Below are positions 52,554 through 62,060 of a stretch of 64,000 bases of DNA, one piece after another. The notes below the pieces were generated by a model, which was given only the letters and a program-made list of their open reading frames with translations, made no database searches and was not told the DNA's origin. Origin of the DNA: Henningerozyma blattae CBS 6284 (taxonomy: Eukaryota > Ascomycota > Saccharomycetes > Saccharomycetales > Saccharomycetaceae); contig NC_020185.1 of the NCBI RefSeq assembly GCF_000315915.1, forward strand, positions 186,001 through 250,000. The letters run 5' to 3'. Both the position numbers and the translations under genes were made by a program. Positions within the stretch are counted from its first letter, which is position 1. The number at the start of each line of letters is the position of its first letter.

Positions 52554-54548
52554 ATGTCGAATACAGATGAAATAGATGATTGCTATGGTATAGTAATCGA
52601 TGCGGGCTCATCTGGGTCTAGGATTCATATTTATAAATGGAAGGACCCTTCATCGTTTGACCAGTCATCCAAAGGCAAAGAAGAACAAGATCTATTACAT
52701 TCTGTTCCTCAGATTTACCAGGAGAAAGATTGGACGTATAAGGTAACACCAGGATTATCTAGTTATGAATATAATACTAAAAAGTCATTCTCTGAGCATA
52801 TTAATCCTTTATTGACATTCGCTAAGGATATAATTCCTGCTTCTAAAATTAAGAATACTCCAGTTTTTATTCAAGCAACTGCTGGTATGAGATTATTACC
52901 AGAGAAGAAGAGAGAACAAATCCTTGAAAATATTTGTACTGGCTTAACTCAGGGATCCGATTTTCTGATTCGTGACTGCGCGTCTCAAATACAAGTAATT
53001 GATGGTGAAACTGAAGGTTTATACGGTTGGATTACACTAAATTATTTATCTGGTATGTTTAACAAATATAATAGCACTAATAAATCACATTTTACTCTGG
53101 GTTTCCTTGATATGGGTGGTGCTTCCACTCAAATTGCATTTGCTCCTAGCGACCAAAAGGAAGTATCAAAGCATAGTGAAGATATTGCTACAGTATACTT
53201 AAAGAGTATAAATGGAGATTTGCAAGAGTGGAATGTCTTTGTAAGTACGTGGTTAGGCTTTGGTGCTAATCAAGCAAGAAATAGATATTTCGCACAGCTA
53301 ATTAACGTATTACCAGAGAATACAAATAAATATGACGATGATGACTTTGAAACAAGGATTTTATCAGACCCTTGTATGCCAAAAGGCTCAACAACCATAT
53401 ATAATTTTAAAGAGCACGATTTTACGATTGAAGGTTCAGGAGATTACGAAAAATGTACAAAAATGATCTATCCTTTGTTGCTGACTAATATGCCATGTAT
53501 TGACGAACCATGCTTATTTAATGGAGTTCATGCCCCCCAAATTGATTTTAAAAATGATAAACTAGTCGGAACTTCCGAATTTTGGTATACTGCTAACGAC
53601 ATATTCAAATTAGGGGGGACTTATAATTTCAAGGAATATAATCAAAAAGTAAAAGAATTTTGTAATACAGATTGGGAGACTATCAAGCGAAATGGTGAAC
53701 AAGGTTTATACAACAATATCCCGGAAAGTTTTCTAATTGCTTCTTGCTTTAAGGCTAACTGGATTCTTAATGTTTTGCACGAAGGGTTTAGTCTTCCAAG
53801 AATTGATGCAGAATCATCATCCGAAAATTCTGAATTTCCTTTGTTCAAAAGTGCAGCAAATGTCAACGGCATCGAGTTATCTTGGACACTAGGGAGAATA
53901 TTATTGTATGCTTCGGGTAGTATTCTGGTAGGTAATGATTCTGGAAAAGTGGGTATAGAACCAAGCTCAATTAGAGTATTAAATGAGGGGAAAAAATTCT
54001 TATCTGGTTATATTTCTAGAACTACTATGCATAATTCTCACTCTTATTTTTTTAAGATTATAGCAATTATTTTTCTTCTCTTGGTAATGCTTTTGACTTT
54101 ATTTAGAAAATCACAAAGCTTTAAGGGTCTTTCACACTCTTCCCTAAATAAGGTTGATTCCTTTGTAACGAATCATCGGCTTTACTATCCTTCATTTGCA
54201 ACTATACATCAGTTTATTTCGAAAGTTAAGATGAGAATAGCGAGAAATAGGTATACGAAGTTGGATGATCGGATGGTTATGTTGGAGGAAGGAATAATTT
54301 CTAACGATTTAGAAGAGGGTGATTCAGGAACGCTAAGAATGAAAAGTAAGAGTATGTTTGAATTGGGTCCAAATAGAAACATAGAGACAGCGAGATATAA
54401 TACTGGTGGTGCTAATTTTTCCCGAACAACTGTTTCAACAAGAAGTGGTCCACCATCTAGCAGTTCGTCCCATACAAATAGAGTGTCTCAACCTATGTTT
54501 TCCATGACTGATTTCTCAGAGTTGAGCAAACCCAGTGGATCCCGTTAA
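52554..54548 (+). CDS. YND1: Golgi apyrase (NTP diphosphohydrolase) Ynd1
   Basis: A GDA1/CD39-family apyrase of the Golgi lumen. It hydrolyses GDP and UDP left over from glycosylation so that nucleotide-sugar import can continue. I start it at ATG 52554 (MSNTDEIDD, 664 residues), because the upstream extension has only GTG at 52518. The apyrase conserved regions are in order: IDAGSSGSRIHIYKW, FIQATAGMRLL, DGETEGLYGWITLNY, GFLDMGGASTQIAFAP and SWTLGRILLYASGS. One transmembrane helix (about 497-515) is followed by a cytosolic tail of about 150 residues ending in a Ser-rich stretch and FSMTDFSEL, which resembles the Ynd1 tail. S. cerevisiae YER005W has 630 residues. Confidence 0.96.
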   Translation: MSNTDEIDDCYGIVIDAGSSGSRIHIYKWKDPSSFDQSSKGKEEQDLLHSVPQIYQEKDWTYKVTPGLSSYEYNTKKSFSEHINPLLTFAKDIIPASKIKNTPVFIQATAGMRLLPEKKREQILENICTGLTQGSDFLIRDCASQIQVIDGETEGLYGWITLNYLSGMFNKYNSTNKSHFTLGFLDMGGASTQIAFAPSDQKEVSKHSEDIATVYLKSINGDLQEWNVFVSTWLGFGANQARNRYFAQLINVLPENTNKYDDDDFETRILSDPCMPKGSTTIYNFKEHDFTIEGSGDYEKCTKMIYPLLLTNMPCIDEPCLFNGVHAPQIDFKNDKLVGTSEFWYTANDIFKLGGTYNFKEYNQKVKEFCNTDWETIKRNGEQGLYNNIPESFLIASCFKANWILNVLHEGFSLPRIDAESSSENSEFPLFKSAANVNGIELSWTLGRILLYASGSILVGNDSGKVGIEPSSIRVLNEGKKFLSGYISRTTMHNSHSYFFKIIAIIFLLLVMLLTLFRKSQSFKGLSHSSLNKVDSFVTNHRLYYPSFATIHQFISKVKMRIARNRYTKLDDRMVMLEEGIISNDLEEGDSGTLRMKSKSMFELGPNRNIETARYNTGGANFSRTTVSTRSGPPSSSSSHTNRVSQPMFSMTDFSELSKPSGSR

Positions 54549-54842
54549 CGTTTATTCCATAAGATAGCATAGACTTTTCATTGTTTTATCTATGATATAA
54601 AAAGTTATATGAATTATCTGAATGATTTAGTATTGATAGAAGATGATTTCTTGCTGACAATATAGAATAATTTTAAATATATGACATGATATCTCTCATT
54701 TTGACCCAAAATAATTCATGTTTTCTAAATAAGACGAAGATAAAATAAAACTTGGATAATATTTTTCTTATGTGATACTATATAGATTTATAATGAAGAT
54801 ACATTATGGGCAATCGATACTCCCAAGAGTATTACGTACATT

Positions 54843-55504
54843 CTATTCTATGCTAAAATTCCATAACGGATCTCCTAAATGATGGATCATTTCAATACCG
54901 TGACCTTTGTTAATAGATTTGATATCTTCTGTACTCATTAACAGCTTACCAATAGCTAGTGAATGTTCTTTATTTTCAGCATTAATGACAACGATAGAAT
55001 CTTTTTCATAACCTGGAGCCTCTGGCAAAGCAGCGCCTGGAGAAGTTAACCCAGGGCACATAATATTAGCACCCGATAAAACAAATTTGATTGCCCCACG
55101 ATCCACTTGGACAGTTGGAAATGCTTTTGGAAATTTGTGTACAAATTTTAGACTTGGAATTAGCTCATCAAATTTTTGAAAAAAGTAAACTTCTCCATCA
55201 ACGGTATATAGTTGAATTTTATCTTCACATTTTATCAATTCGATTTGACTCTTCTTTGGGATTAATTCATCGATAACTTCTTCAAGTGGAGGAAATTGAG
55301 CAACCAATTTAGATTTCAAGGTTCGTTGGACTGATGACTTAACTTTGGAGCGAGAATGTATATCTTCCTTTGTGAATCTAATTTAATAGTTCATTTTTTT
55401 TAAAATATGAAAATCGTTAGTATTTTGCAAAAAAATTCAGTTCCTAAATTATTAGTGATTAGGAAGTCAATAGATTTGAATAGTGTATCATACTTTTTAA
55501 ACAT
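54843..55504 (-). CDS. TMA20: Translation machinery-associated protein Tma20 (MCT-1), spliced
   Basis: Orthologue of MCTS1. With Tma22 it binds 40S subunits and helps recycle them and remove tRNA after termination. Exon 1 is 55504-55494 (11 nt, ATG TTT AAA AA), the intron is 55493-55378 (116 nt) and exon 2 is 55377-54843. Together they give 181 residues, the same length as S. cerevisiae Tma20 (YER007C-A), which is also spliced near its start. Splice signals: GTATGA at the 5' site, TACTAAC at 55422-55416, and TAG as the first AG after the branch. The N-terminus reads MFKKFTKEDIHSRSKVKSS. The PUA domain covers about 93-172, with KFVLSGANIMCPGLTSPGA and GHGIEMIHHLGDPLW. Without splicing, the frame would start only at a later, internal ATG (55319). 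Confidence 0.94.
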
Positions 55505-55868
55505 TATTTTTTGTTTAATATCCCTGAATATTTTTCTTCCTACGCAATTGGTAAATAAAAATTTTCATATTATTATATAGCATAACATCTAGATCTAGTA
55601 TTTTTTTTTAGTCAAAAACTTCAAAGCATCTCGGGCTCGGAATAATAACTTAAACTAAATATTACATTGACCTATTCTTGTTAAATATTAAATATAAATC
55701 ACAAAAACTGATCATATAAGTATTGTTGTTCGAAGTGAAAATTTGCATTATATTACTTAGATATGCTGATATTTTTATAGGTCGTTAATTTTAATATTAA
55801 ATTATTTAATCATATAGAAAGAGATATAATGTGAGGTAAACTGTCAGCTGTTTTATAGATTGCATATT
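55505..55868. other. Intergenic region between TMA20 and SEC3
   Basis: 364 bp of AT-rich DNA; promoter of TMA20 and 3' end of SEC3. Nothing else is visible. Confidence 0.5.
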
Positions 55869-58800
55869 TTAATTTTTAAAACTTTCAAAAGCAGAAATAA
55901 TGTCATTTTTGGAGAAATTAACTCTTGTTCCAGTATAATGTTTTTCGATTAATGTATATAGTTTCAAATATAATGAGACTGTCAGGCCTTGGATGCAGGA
56001 CCATAGTTTGGTGAATAGAAGTTCCTTAATTTTATCATGTTTCTCATTCTCAAAATCAGCCAACATTGTTGAATGTAATGAACTGATAATATGTATCATT
56101 TCTTGGGTTGTATATCCTGCTAGGATAATGTTTAGATTTTGCTTGCTATAAACTGCCATCCTGGATGCAGCATGGTTGCCAGAAGAAGAAAGATTCTCAA
56201 GAACGTTGCTTGCGCCAGTTACAAATGATATCAATTTAGGCATTGTTTCTCTCAATAGTAGTGTAGCATATACTTCTTTTTGGTCATCAAATATTTTTTT
56301 CATATCAATAACAGCCTTACTAAAGATATCATCCTGATTAACAAGAGTAAGTGACTCACCCAACCAAACACTGTTGATCAATGAGGTTGTACATTTATCT
56401 TTAATATTAGAATCTGCTGTTTGTTTAACAGATTCGTTGATGCCTTTCGATACGGTTGTAGTTGATGCCAAGGCTAATCTTTGAAGAGTTGTCCTTAACA
56501 ATTCATTAAGTGTAAAATTCTCAACATTACTAATCTCCAGAGCATTTTCAGTAAATTTCAGATTAGCAAATACATTTTTTACAAAAACAGGGAAACCTAA
56601 TAAAGATGGTAGAATAGTTCGGGTTGAAAAAACTAAGCCAGTTCTCTCTAAGTTCAGAGATTGCTCTTCAATAAAATTTGACCATTGATGTCTTAAATGC
56701 TTTTCAAGTCTATTGATTGAATTCAATAAAAATTCTTGATTAGTACTTTCAAAAAATTCATCTCGTTGTTGTAGAAACATAATTAATGATGGATTAATTA
56801 GTGGAACTTGTTGTATCGTCGAGTTGAGTGGCTGTGTGATTCTGTTCATTATTGGTTGGAAAATTTTCGATACAAATTGCAGTTCAATAGCAGCAGATTC
56901 TCTATCCGATCTCATTGAGGAAACTGTATCTAGTGATCTAACTCTAGATTCAGGCTTAGCATATATGTTCATAAAATCTGAAAAATCGAGATCTGAAGAG
57001 ATATGGAAGAAGCTATCAATAAAATTTTGATATACAATACAGATATTTTCTATTGATCCCAAATTTTCCATTATCTTAGTTAATTCATTGTTGTGTAGCA
57101 TAATTTTGTTTTCTCCGTTAGAATCAATTTGTTGCGTCTTTAGTTTCTTTACATTGTATAATTTTTCGATAAATAGATCTTCATTAGGTTGCATCAATAA
57201 CCCTCTAGAATTAAATCTATCATTAGCTGTTGTTTGTGATTTAAAATTATTAACATCTAAATTAGAAATAAAAGATTCACACAAGGGACCATAAATCTTT
57301 TCAATCTTGCTATTCCATTTATCAATTAATTCACTAAATGTTTCTGGTGAAATATCTTTACAAAAGCACGTAAGTGAAGAGAATATTAATAATCTGGAGA
57401 GAATACTTGTCAATTGTGCGTCAGATTTAGCACTGTTTAATGAACTATCAAATTTAGCATCTAAGTCATTAACCACTTTTTTCAAGAATACTTTCGTAAC
57501 TTTTTCATATGTTTTTCTTCTATATTTTAGTGCATTCATTTCCCCAAGGTCATAATCTTTAGTCTTTTCATTTTCATCACCTTTAATTGCCTTTAATGCA
57601 TTATACAAAGACTGAAGTTGTAATTCAATACGATGCAAATTACGCTCTGTTATTGGAGATGTTAATAATTCGTTTAATGCATTCTCGTCTAATGAAACGG
57701 TGTTCAGTAATTCAGATAGTATTTTCCATAGTAATTTTCTATTAGCACTTTCGATTTGTAAACCATTATCCTGATTTTCAATAAACTCGATATCTTGCGA
57801 GACATTATTCATTTCCATAAGAAATAAGGAAAATGTTGGTGAAATTTTTTCACATTCTTGTTCTAATTGATATTGATATTTATCCAAACTGGGTCCCATT
57901 GATTCTAATTTAAGTAAATTTGAGTTCAAATTATGCTGATAGTCTTGTAATTTGATAGCTAAATGATGTTCTAAGGTGTCTACATTATCATATGGATTCC
58001 AATTCACATCTGTTAATACCTCTAACAAAGTATCATCGTCAATTAAGTTATCGTCTAATAAACTGACCTTCGCTTTATTTTGTTGTTCTGCGTTATTAAG
58101 TCCAACAAGTTCATTTTTAATATTTAATCCCATTAAATGTGAAGGTAACGAATTGTCTTCTTCCTCTTCAATTGTCGTTACTTGGTGATATTCATGAACC
58201 ATTTGCTCATTAAATTGTGCACTGTAACGTATTTCATCACCCTTTTCAAAAGATAAATCTTCGGTAGTTTCATCGCCAAAAACATCAACATCATTATAAC
58301 TTTTGTTCATATTTTTTAGTTGACTATCATTAATTGAATCTAAATTAGTCACGTCATTTCTTATGGATTCTTTAGGCAAATGGGAAACCGGAGTTGGCTC
58401 CATCGATAAAGGAGTTTCCATTCGAGATTCAGGAATACTCATTCCTGTTTTAGAGGTGGCTATAGTTTCATTTTCAATGTCCCCTGAAATAGTTTTATTT
58501 AAATGATTTGTAAAATTAGGAGGATCTAAAGTAGAGTCAGCACCAAGTAAATTGTTTAAATCAGATAATAAATTTTCTGAATCTCTTTTATGCATTGAAC
58601 TATTTGATTCTTGTCTAGTATGTGTTTGAACTGGAGATAATCGTTCTTCACGAGGTATTGGTTGAACTTCCTTTTTGCTATGTGTTCCATAGCGAGTAGA
58701 GTTCAACGCTCTAGTGTTATTTGAATTAGTAGATGAGTTTGTGGGAATTTGGAATTTATTATCATTCGATGTACTATCCATGTTATTAGTGTCTCTAATA

Positions 58801-60641
58801 TTGAAGGAATTCTTTAGGGGTGAGGACGAATTATCTAAAGAAACTCTTCTTCTTTGGGTAGTTTCTACAGATGGGAACTGATTGTCAGAAAATGATTTGT
58901 TGTTTAGTGTTATTCCTGCAGTATAAGGCCCCTTATCTGAAGAACTTCTAGAAGATGGTGATTCTATAGAATTCGTTGATACGGATATTTCTGGCTTCGA
59001 GACCTTTGCATGGGTAGTATTTTTACCATATTTAGGAACTGGAGAATAGATATCATTGTTATTATGCTCAAGTCTCATGCCAAATTGATTATCCAAGTTT
59101 GAAGTGTTTAGTGAATCATCAATGATGTTGGAGGTATCAATACTATCATAAGGTGACTGCTTTTTTGTCTCGTTTAACGAAGGGGATGAGTATATTATAT
59201 TACCATTTTGATCATCAGTCTTTTGTTGATTGGATATCCTATTCGAAGATGAAATCATGGAGTTATTATGTAAATCTGTCTCCGTGTACTTTGGATCTGA
59301 ATGGTCATTCGATTTGTGTGATCTTGAAGTATGAGATGAGTTTTGTTTCTTAGATTCTACATTTTTAGCTTTCATTCTAGCTCTTGACCTCTCGGGAATC
59401 TGAAGAACTGGAGGTGCAGAAGTAATATCAGCAGAAACAGATGGAGCAATTGAAGTATTCATACCATTAGATATTTCTGTTGTTAGTGAATTTGAATCTG
59501 AGATTTTTTGTAGTGGAGCTGAGTTTGTATTACTATTTTTTGTATTGCTTGTAACTCCTGCCACTAATGCGGCTCCAGCTGCTGGCATGGTGCCGGCAGC
59601 ACCAAAATTAGATGAAGACTGTCCAGAAATTTTCTTAAACGAACCAGAAATAGGAGAAGAAATCATTGGTGTTGTTACTTTGGCAGAATTATTTGCTTTT
59701 TTCTTATGTAAAGCTTTAGCATGCAATGGAGTATGAAGAAGATGATGATGATGCTCTTTCTGGGAATTTTTATCAGTACTAGTATCAACAGTAAGAGAAG
59801 GATAGCCTGTCTCATTAGTTGTATTAGAGGTAGAGCTAATAAGAGGAGCACTTGTTGATATTTGTGCAGTATTTGTGTTACTAGAAGTAGAATGCTTAAT
59901 TACCGCACGATTATAGCTCGTTTCATCCAAGTGGAATAACGACAGATCCCAATTCACTAATTCGGGAACACGACCGTTAAAGGCTTGCATGAATATATTT
60001 ATCAATGATTTAACAAAAACCTTTCTTTCTTTTGAACTATTTGTTTCCCAATAATACTTTTTAGTTAACAATAGAATGAACCCTTGATCAACTTTTAAAT
60101 CCTTTTCAACCATTTTCAATTCTGATAAGTTCCAACTCCTACCTATTTGGAAAGTATTATTATTATTTTCACGGCCTTTGTGTAATGTGATATCTTGTTG
60201 ATTGATAGAACTTGAACTTAATACTAAGATTCTCTTTTTTTTGTTTTCTAATTTTGAATAATTAGGTACAGGCCTGGAACTTGGAAACTTTGAATCTTCG
60301 ATAATTCTAACATGAGTTATATAATTGTTAGGTTGACCGTTTTTATTTGGTTTTGTAAAACAAGAATCGATAATTAATTTACGATCTCTTTCATATTGCT
60401 CAGCTAAGAAATTGGAGCTTGCAGAAGTGTTTGAGGATCTAGATGCATTTCTGTTATGAGAACTGTTTCCGGAAACTGGAGGATGGCTCGGAGAGCTTGT
60501 GTAACTTGCGTTTCTTGACTGAGATCTTGGGTAATTCATATTGTTTGTATTGTTACTTGGTGATCTCAAATTGTTTGATGGAGAATGTGGATTGTTGTTG
60601 CCATAACTGTTAGATGGAGAATGTATAGAGTTCATGTTCAT
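55869..60641 (-). CDS. SEC3: Exocyst subunit Sec3
   Basis: A landmark subunit of the exocyst that tethers secretory vesicles at the bud tip. The N-terminal PH-like domain (about 77-255), which binds PI(4,5)P2, Rho1 and Cdc42, is well conserved: LAEQYERDRKLIIDSCF, NYITHVRIIEDSKFPSSRP, FQIGRSWNLSELKMVEKD, KKYYWETNSSKERKVFVKS. A very long Ser/Asn-rich linker (about 260-830) takes the place of the coiled coil of S. cerevisiae. The helical exocyst rod covers about 860-1590 and ends NFSKNDIISAFESFKN. 1590 residues against 1336. The ORF begins at ATG 60641, but a Ser/Asn/Pro-rich ORF (60849-60649) in another frame probably belongs to its N-terminus: one added A at the AAAA of 60654-60657 would join them and add about 70 residues. 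Orthologue of YER008C. Confidence 0.95.
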   Translation of the reverse strand: MNMNSIHSPSNSYGNNNPHSPSNNLRSPSNNTNNMNYPRSQSRNASYTSSPSHPPVSGNSSHNRNASRSSNTSASSNFLAEQYERDRKLIIDSCFTKPNKNGQPNNYITHVRIIEDSKFPSSRPVPNYSKLENKKKRILVLSSSSINQQDITLHKGRENNNNTFQIGRSWNLSELKMVEKDLKVDQGFILLLTKKYYWETNSSKERKVFVKSLINIFMQAFNGRVPELVNWDLSLFHLDETSYNRAVIKHSTSSNTNTAQISTSAPLISSTSNTTNETGYPSLTVDTSTDKNSQKEHHHHLLHTPLHAKALHKKKANNSAKVTTPMISSPISGSFKKISGQSSSNFGAAGTMPAAGAALVAGVTSNTKNSNTNSAPLQKISDSNSLTTEISNGMNTSIAPSVSADITSAPPVLQIPERSRARMKAKNVESKKQNSSHTSRSHKSNDHSDPKYTETDLHNNSMISSSNRISNQQKTDDQNGNIIYSSPSLNETKKQSPYDSIDTSNIIDDSLNTSNLDNQFGMRLEHNNNDIYSPVPKYGKNTTHAKVSKPEISVSTNSIESPSSRSSSDKGPYTAGITLNNKSFSDNQFPSVETTQRRRVSLDNSSSPLKNSFNIRDTNNMDSTSNDNKFQIPTNSSTNSNNTRALNSTRYGTHSKKEVQPIPREERLSPVQTHTRQESNSSMHKRDSENLLSDLNNLLGADSTLDPPNFTNHLNKTISGDIENETIATSKTGMSIPESRMETPLSMEPTPVSHLPKESIRNDVTNLDSINDSQLKNMNKSYNDVDVFGDETTEDLSFEKGDEIRYSAQFNEQMVHEYHQVTTIEEEEDNSLPSHLMGLNIKNELVGLNNAEQQNKAKVSLLDDNLIDDDTLLEVLTDVNWNPYDNVDTLEHHLAIKLQDYQHNLNSNLLKLESMGPSLDKYQYQLEQECEKISPTFSLFLMEMNNVSQDIEFIENQDNGLQIESANRKLLWKILSELLNTVSLDENALNELLTSPITERNLHRIELQLQSLYNALKAIKGDENEKTKDYDLGEMNALKYRRKTYEKVTKVFLKKVVNDLDAKFDSSLNSAKSDAQLTSILSRLLIFSSLTCFCKDISPETFSELIDKWNSKIEKIYGPLCESFISNLDVNNFKSQTTANDRFNSRGLLMQPNEDLFIEKLYNVKKLKTQQIDSNGENKIMLHNNELTKIMENLGSIENICIVYQNFIDSFFHISSDLDFSDFMNIYAKPESRVRSLDTVSSMRSDRESAAIELQFVSKIFQPIMNRITQPLNSTIQQVPLINPSLIMFLQQRDEFFESTNQEFLLNSINRLEKHLRHQWSNFIEEQSLNLERTGLVFSTRTILPSLLGFPVFVKNVFANLKFTENALEISNVENFTLNELLRTTLQRLALASTTTVSKGINESVKQTADSNIKDKCTTSLINSVWLGESLTLVNQDDIFSKAVIDMKKIFDDQKEVYATLLLRETMPKLISFVTGASNVLENLSSSGNHAASRMAVYSKQNLNIILAGYTTQEMIHIISSLHSTMLADFENEKHDKIKELLFTKLWSCIQGLTVSLYLKLYTLIEKHYTGTRVNFSKNDIISAFESFKN

Positions 60642-60648
60642 TTGTTGA

Positions 60649-60849
60649 TTATTTTGTCAAGCCAGTATTGTTACTACCGTTCCTTCTATGCGGTATCCCA
60701 TTAGAGTTAGTACTATTAGGAGACATTGTGTTAGGTGGATAGGCATGGCCTGAGTAGTCTGGGCTTCTAACGAAAGTTGTAGCACCATTCATACCTGCAT
60801 TATATCCATCATTACTATTTCGTAATTGATTCATATGAAATGATGGCAT
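60649..60849 (-). other. ORF fragment, likely the missing N-terminus of Sec3 (or a uORF)
   Basis: 66 codons from ATG at 60849 (MPSFHMNQL) to TAA, ending 8 nt before the annotated Sec3 ATG. Its Asn/Ser/Gly/Pro-rich composition continues that of the Sec3 N-terminus. With one extra A the frame would read on through Asn-Asn-Gln-Gln into MNMNSIHSP. If the sequence is right, it is instead a long uORF. Confidence 0.5.
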
Positions 60850-61682
60850 GTTTGTGATTAAATATCTTGCAATGAATTATGTCAAACTAAAACAATCACC
60901 ACTAATTAAAAAAAAAAAATAAAGCTTCTTTTGTTTCTTCTCGCTCTTGATTTGTATTCGTGGGGTAACGAATGAACGAAATAGTTCTTGTACACGATAG
61001 TCCAAGTATAAAAGTTTTGAGGAATAAATTACTGGAGTCTTATATTATTTCAATTGACGTGTAAGAAAAATATTTTAAATGATAATCTCAAAAAAGATTA
61101 TCTCGAATCTTTCTCGAAATTTTTTAGCTTATTATTTTGTAATTTTTACTATTAATTTGAATCGTTTACCAAATCGCGTTTTGTTAGTCCAAAAAAAATG
61201 TTTATTTTTACGCTTTAGTCTCTATAATTATTTATTTATATTTCCATATTCAATTGAGTCGTCAAATATGGCGCGTCGGTAATATTCGTGAAAATGCAAC
61301 AAAATATTTCGGAAAATATCGGGAAAATGGGCAAAAAAACGCGGCTATGTATATAATTTTTTGTGGTCATATGACCTTTTTATCACGTGGGAACGTCTGG
61401 AAAAAATTTTCTACCGAATCAGCGATGAGCTAAGTCTAAAATACATGTCCAACAAGATCTACTAGATACCTTGTGGTAATATCATACCGGTATCTCTAAG
61501 ACCTAAGATGATGTAGTTAGTTACCCCATGTTGATGTAAGTGGTAATAAACCAGTTTATGATCGTTAAGAGTTTCCCTTATATCTTAAGAATTCTTGTTT
61601 CGCACAATGGAAGAAGTTTTTTATTGACTACTTTTTTATAAAAAATTGTATTGTATACACTCCCATCCTACATATAATAAAA
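60850..61682. promoter_or_regulatory. Divergent SEC3/NTF2 promoter with palindrome and E-box
   Basis: An 833-bp region between divergent genes. The perfect 12-bp palindrome GGTCATATGACC (61365-61376) lies 5 bp before ATCACGTG (61382-61389), a perfect Cbf1-type site, about 300 bp from the NTF2 ATG. The surrounding 61270-61400 is more GC-rich than the rest. No ORF is supported. Confidence 0.5.
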
Positions 61683-62060
61683 ATGGCTTTAGATTTCAAC
61701 CAATTAGCTCAACAATTCACCGAATTCTATTACAATCAATTCGATAGTGATAGAACTCAATTGGGTAATCTATATAGAGATGAATCCATGTTAACTTTCG
61801 AAACTTCCCAAGTCCAAGGGGCCAAGGACATTGTTGAAAAATTGGTCTCTTTACCTTTCCAAAGAGTTGCTCACCGTATCACTACTTTAGATGCTCAACC
61901 AGCTTCTTCAAACGGTGATGTTTTGGTTATGATCACTGGTGACTTGTTGATTGATGAAGAACAAAATCCACAAAGATTTTCCCAGGTTTTCCATTTGATT
62001 CCAGATGGTAACTCCTACTATGTCTTTAACGATATTTTCCGTTTGAACTACGCTGCTTAA
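61683..62060 (+). CDS. NTF2: Nuclear transport factor 2
   Basis: Ntf2 carries Ran-GDP through nuclear pores into the nucleus. 125 residues, the same length as S. cerevisiae Ntf2 (YER009W), and almost identical in sequence (for example [45 protein letters not shown]). The whole protein is one NTF2-like cone fold; the acidic and hydrophobic residues that hold Ran-GDP and FxFG repeats are in the conserved parts. Codon use is strongly biased to preferred codons. Divergent from SEC3, as in S. cerevisiae. Confidence 0.98.
   Translation: MALDFNQLAQQFTEFYYNQFDSDRTQLGNLYRDESMLTFETSQVQGAKDIVEKLVSLPFQRVAHRITTLDAQPASSNGDVLVMITGDLLIDEEQNPQRFSQVFHLIPDGNSYYVFNDIFRLNYAA

Noticed and set aside
61300..61389. 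TTTCGGAAAATATC and ATCACGTG about 75 bp apart, like a reversed centromere
   Set aside because: The spacer is GC-containing and not CDEII-like, the CDEI-type site is in the wrong orientation, and the region is a divergent promoter.
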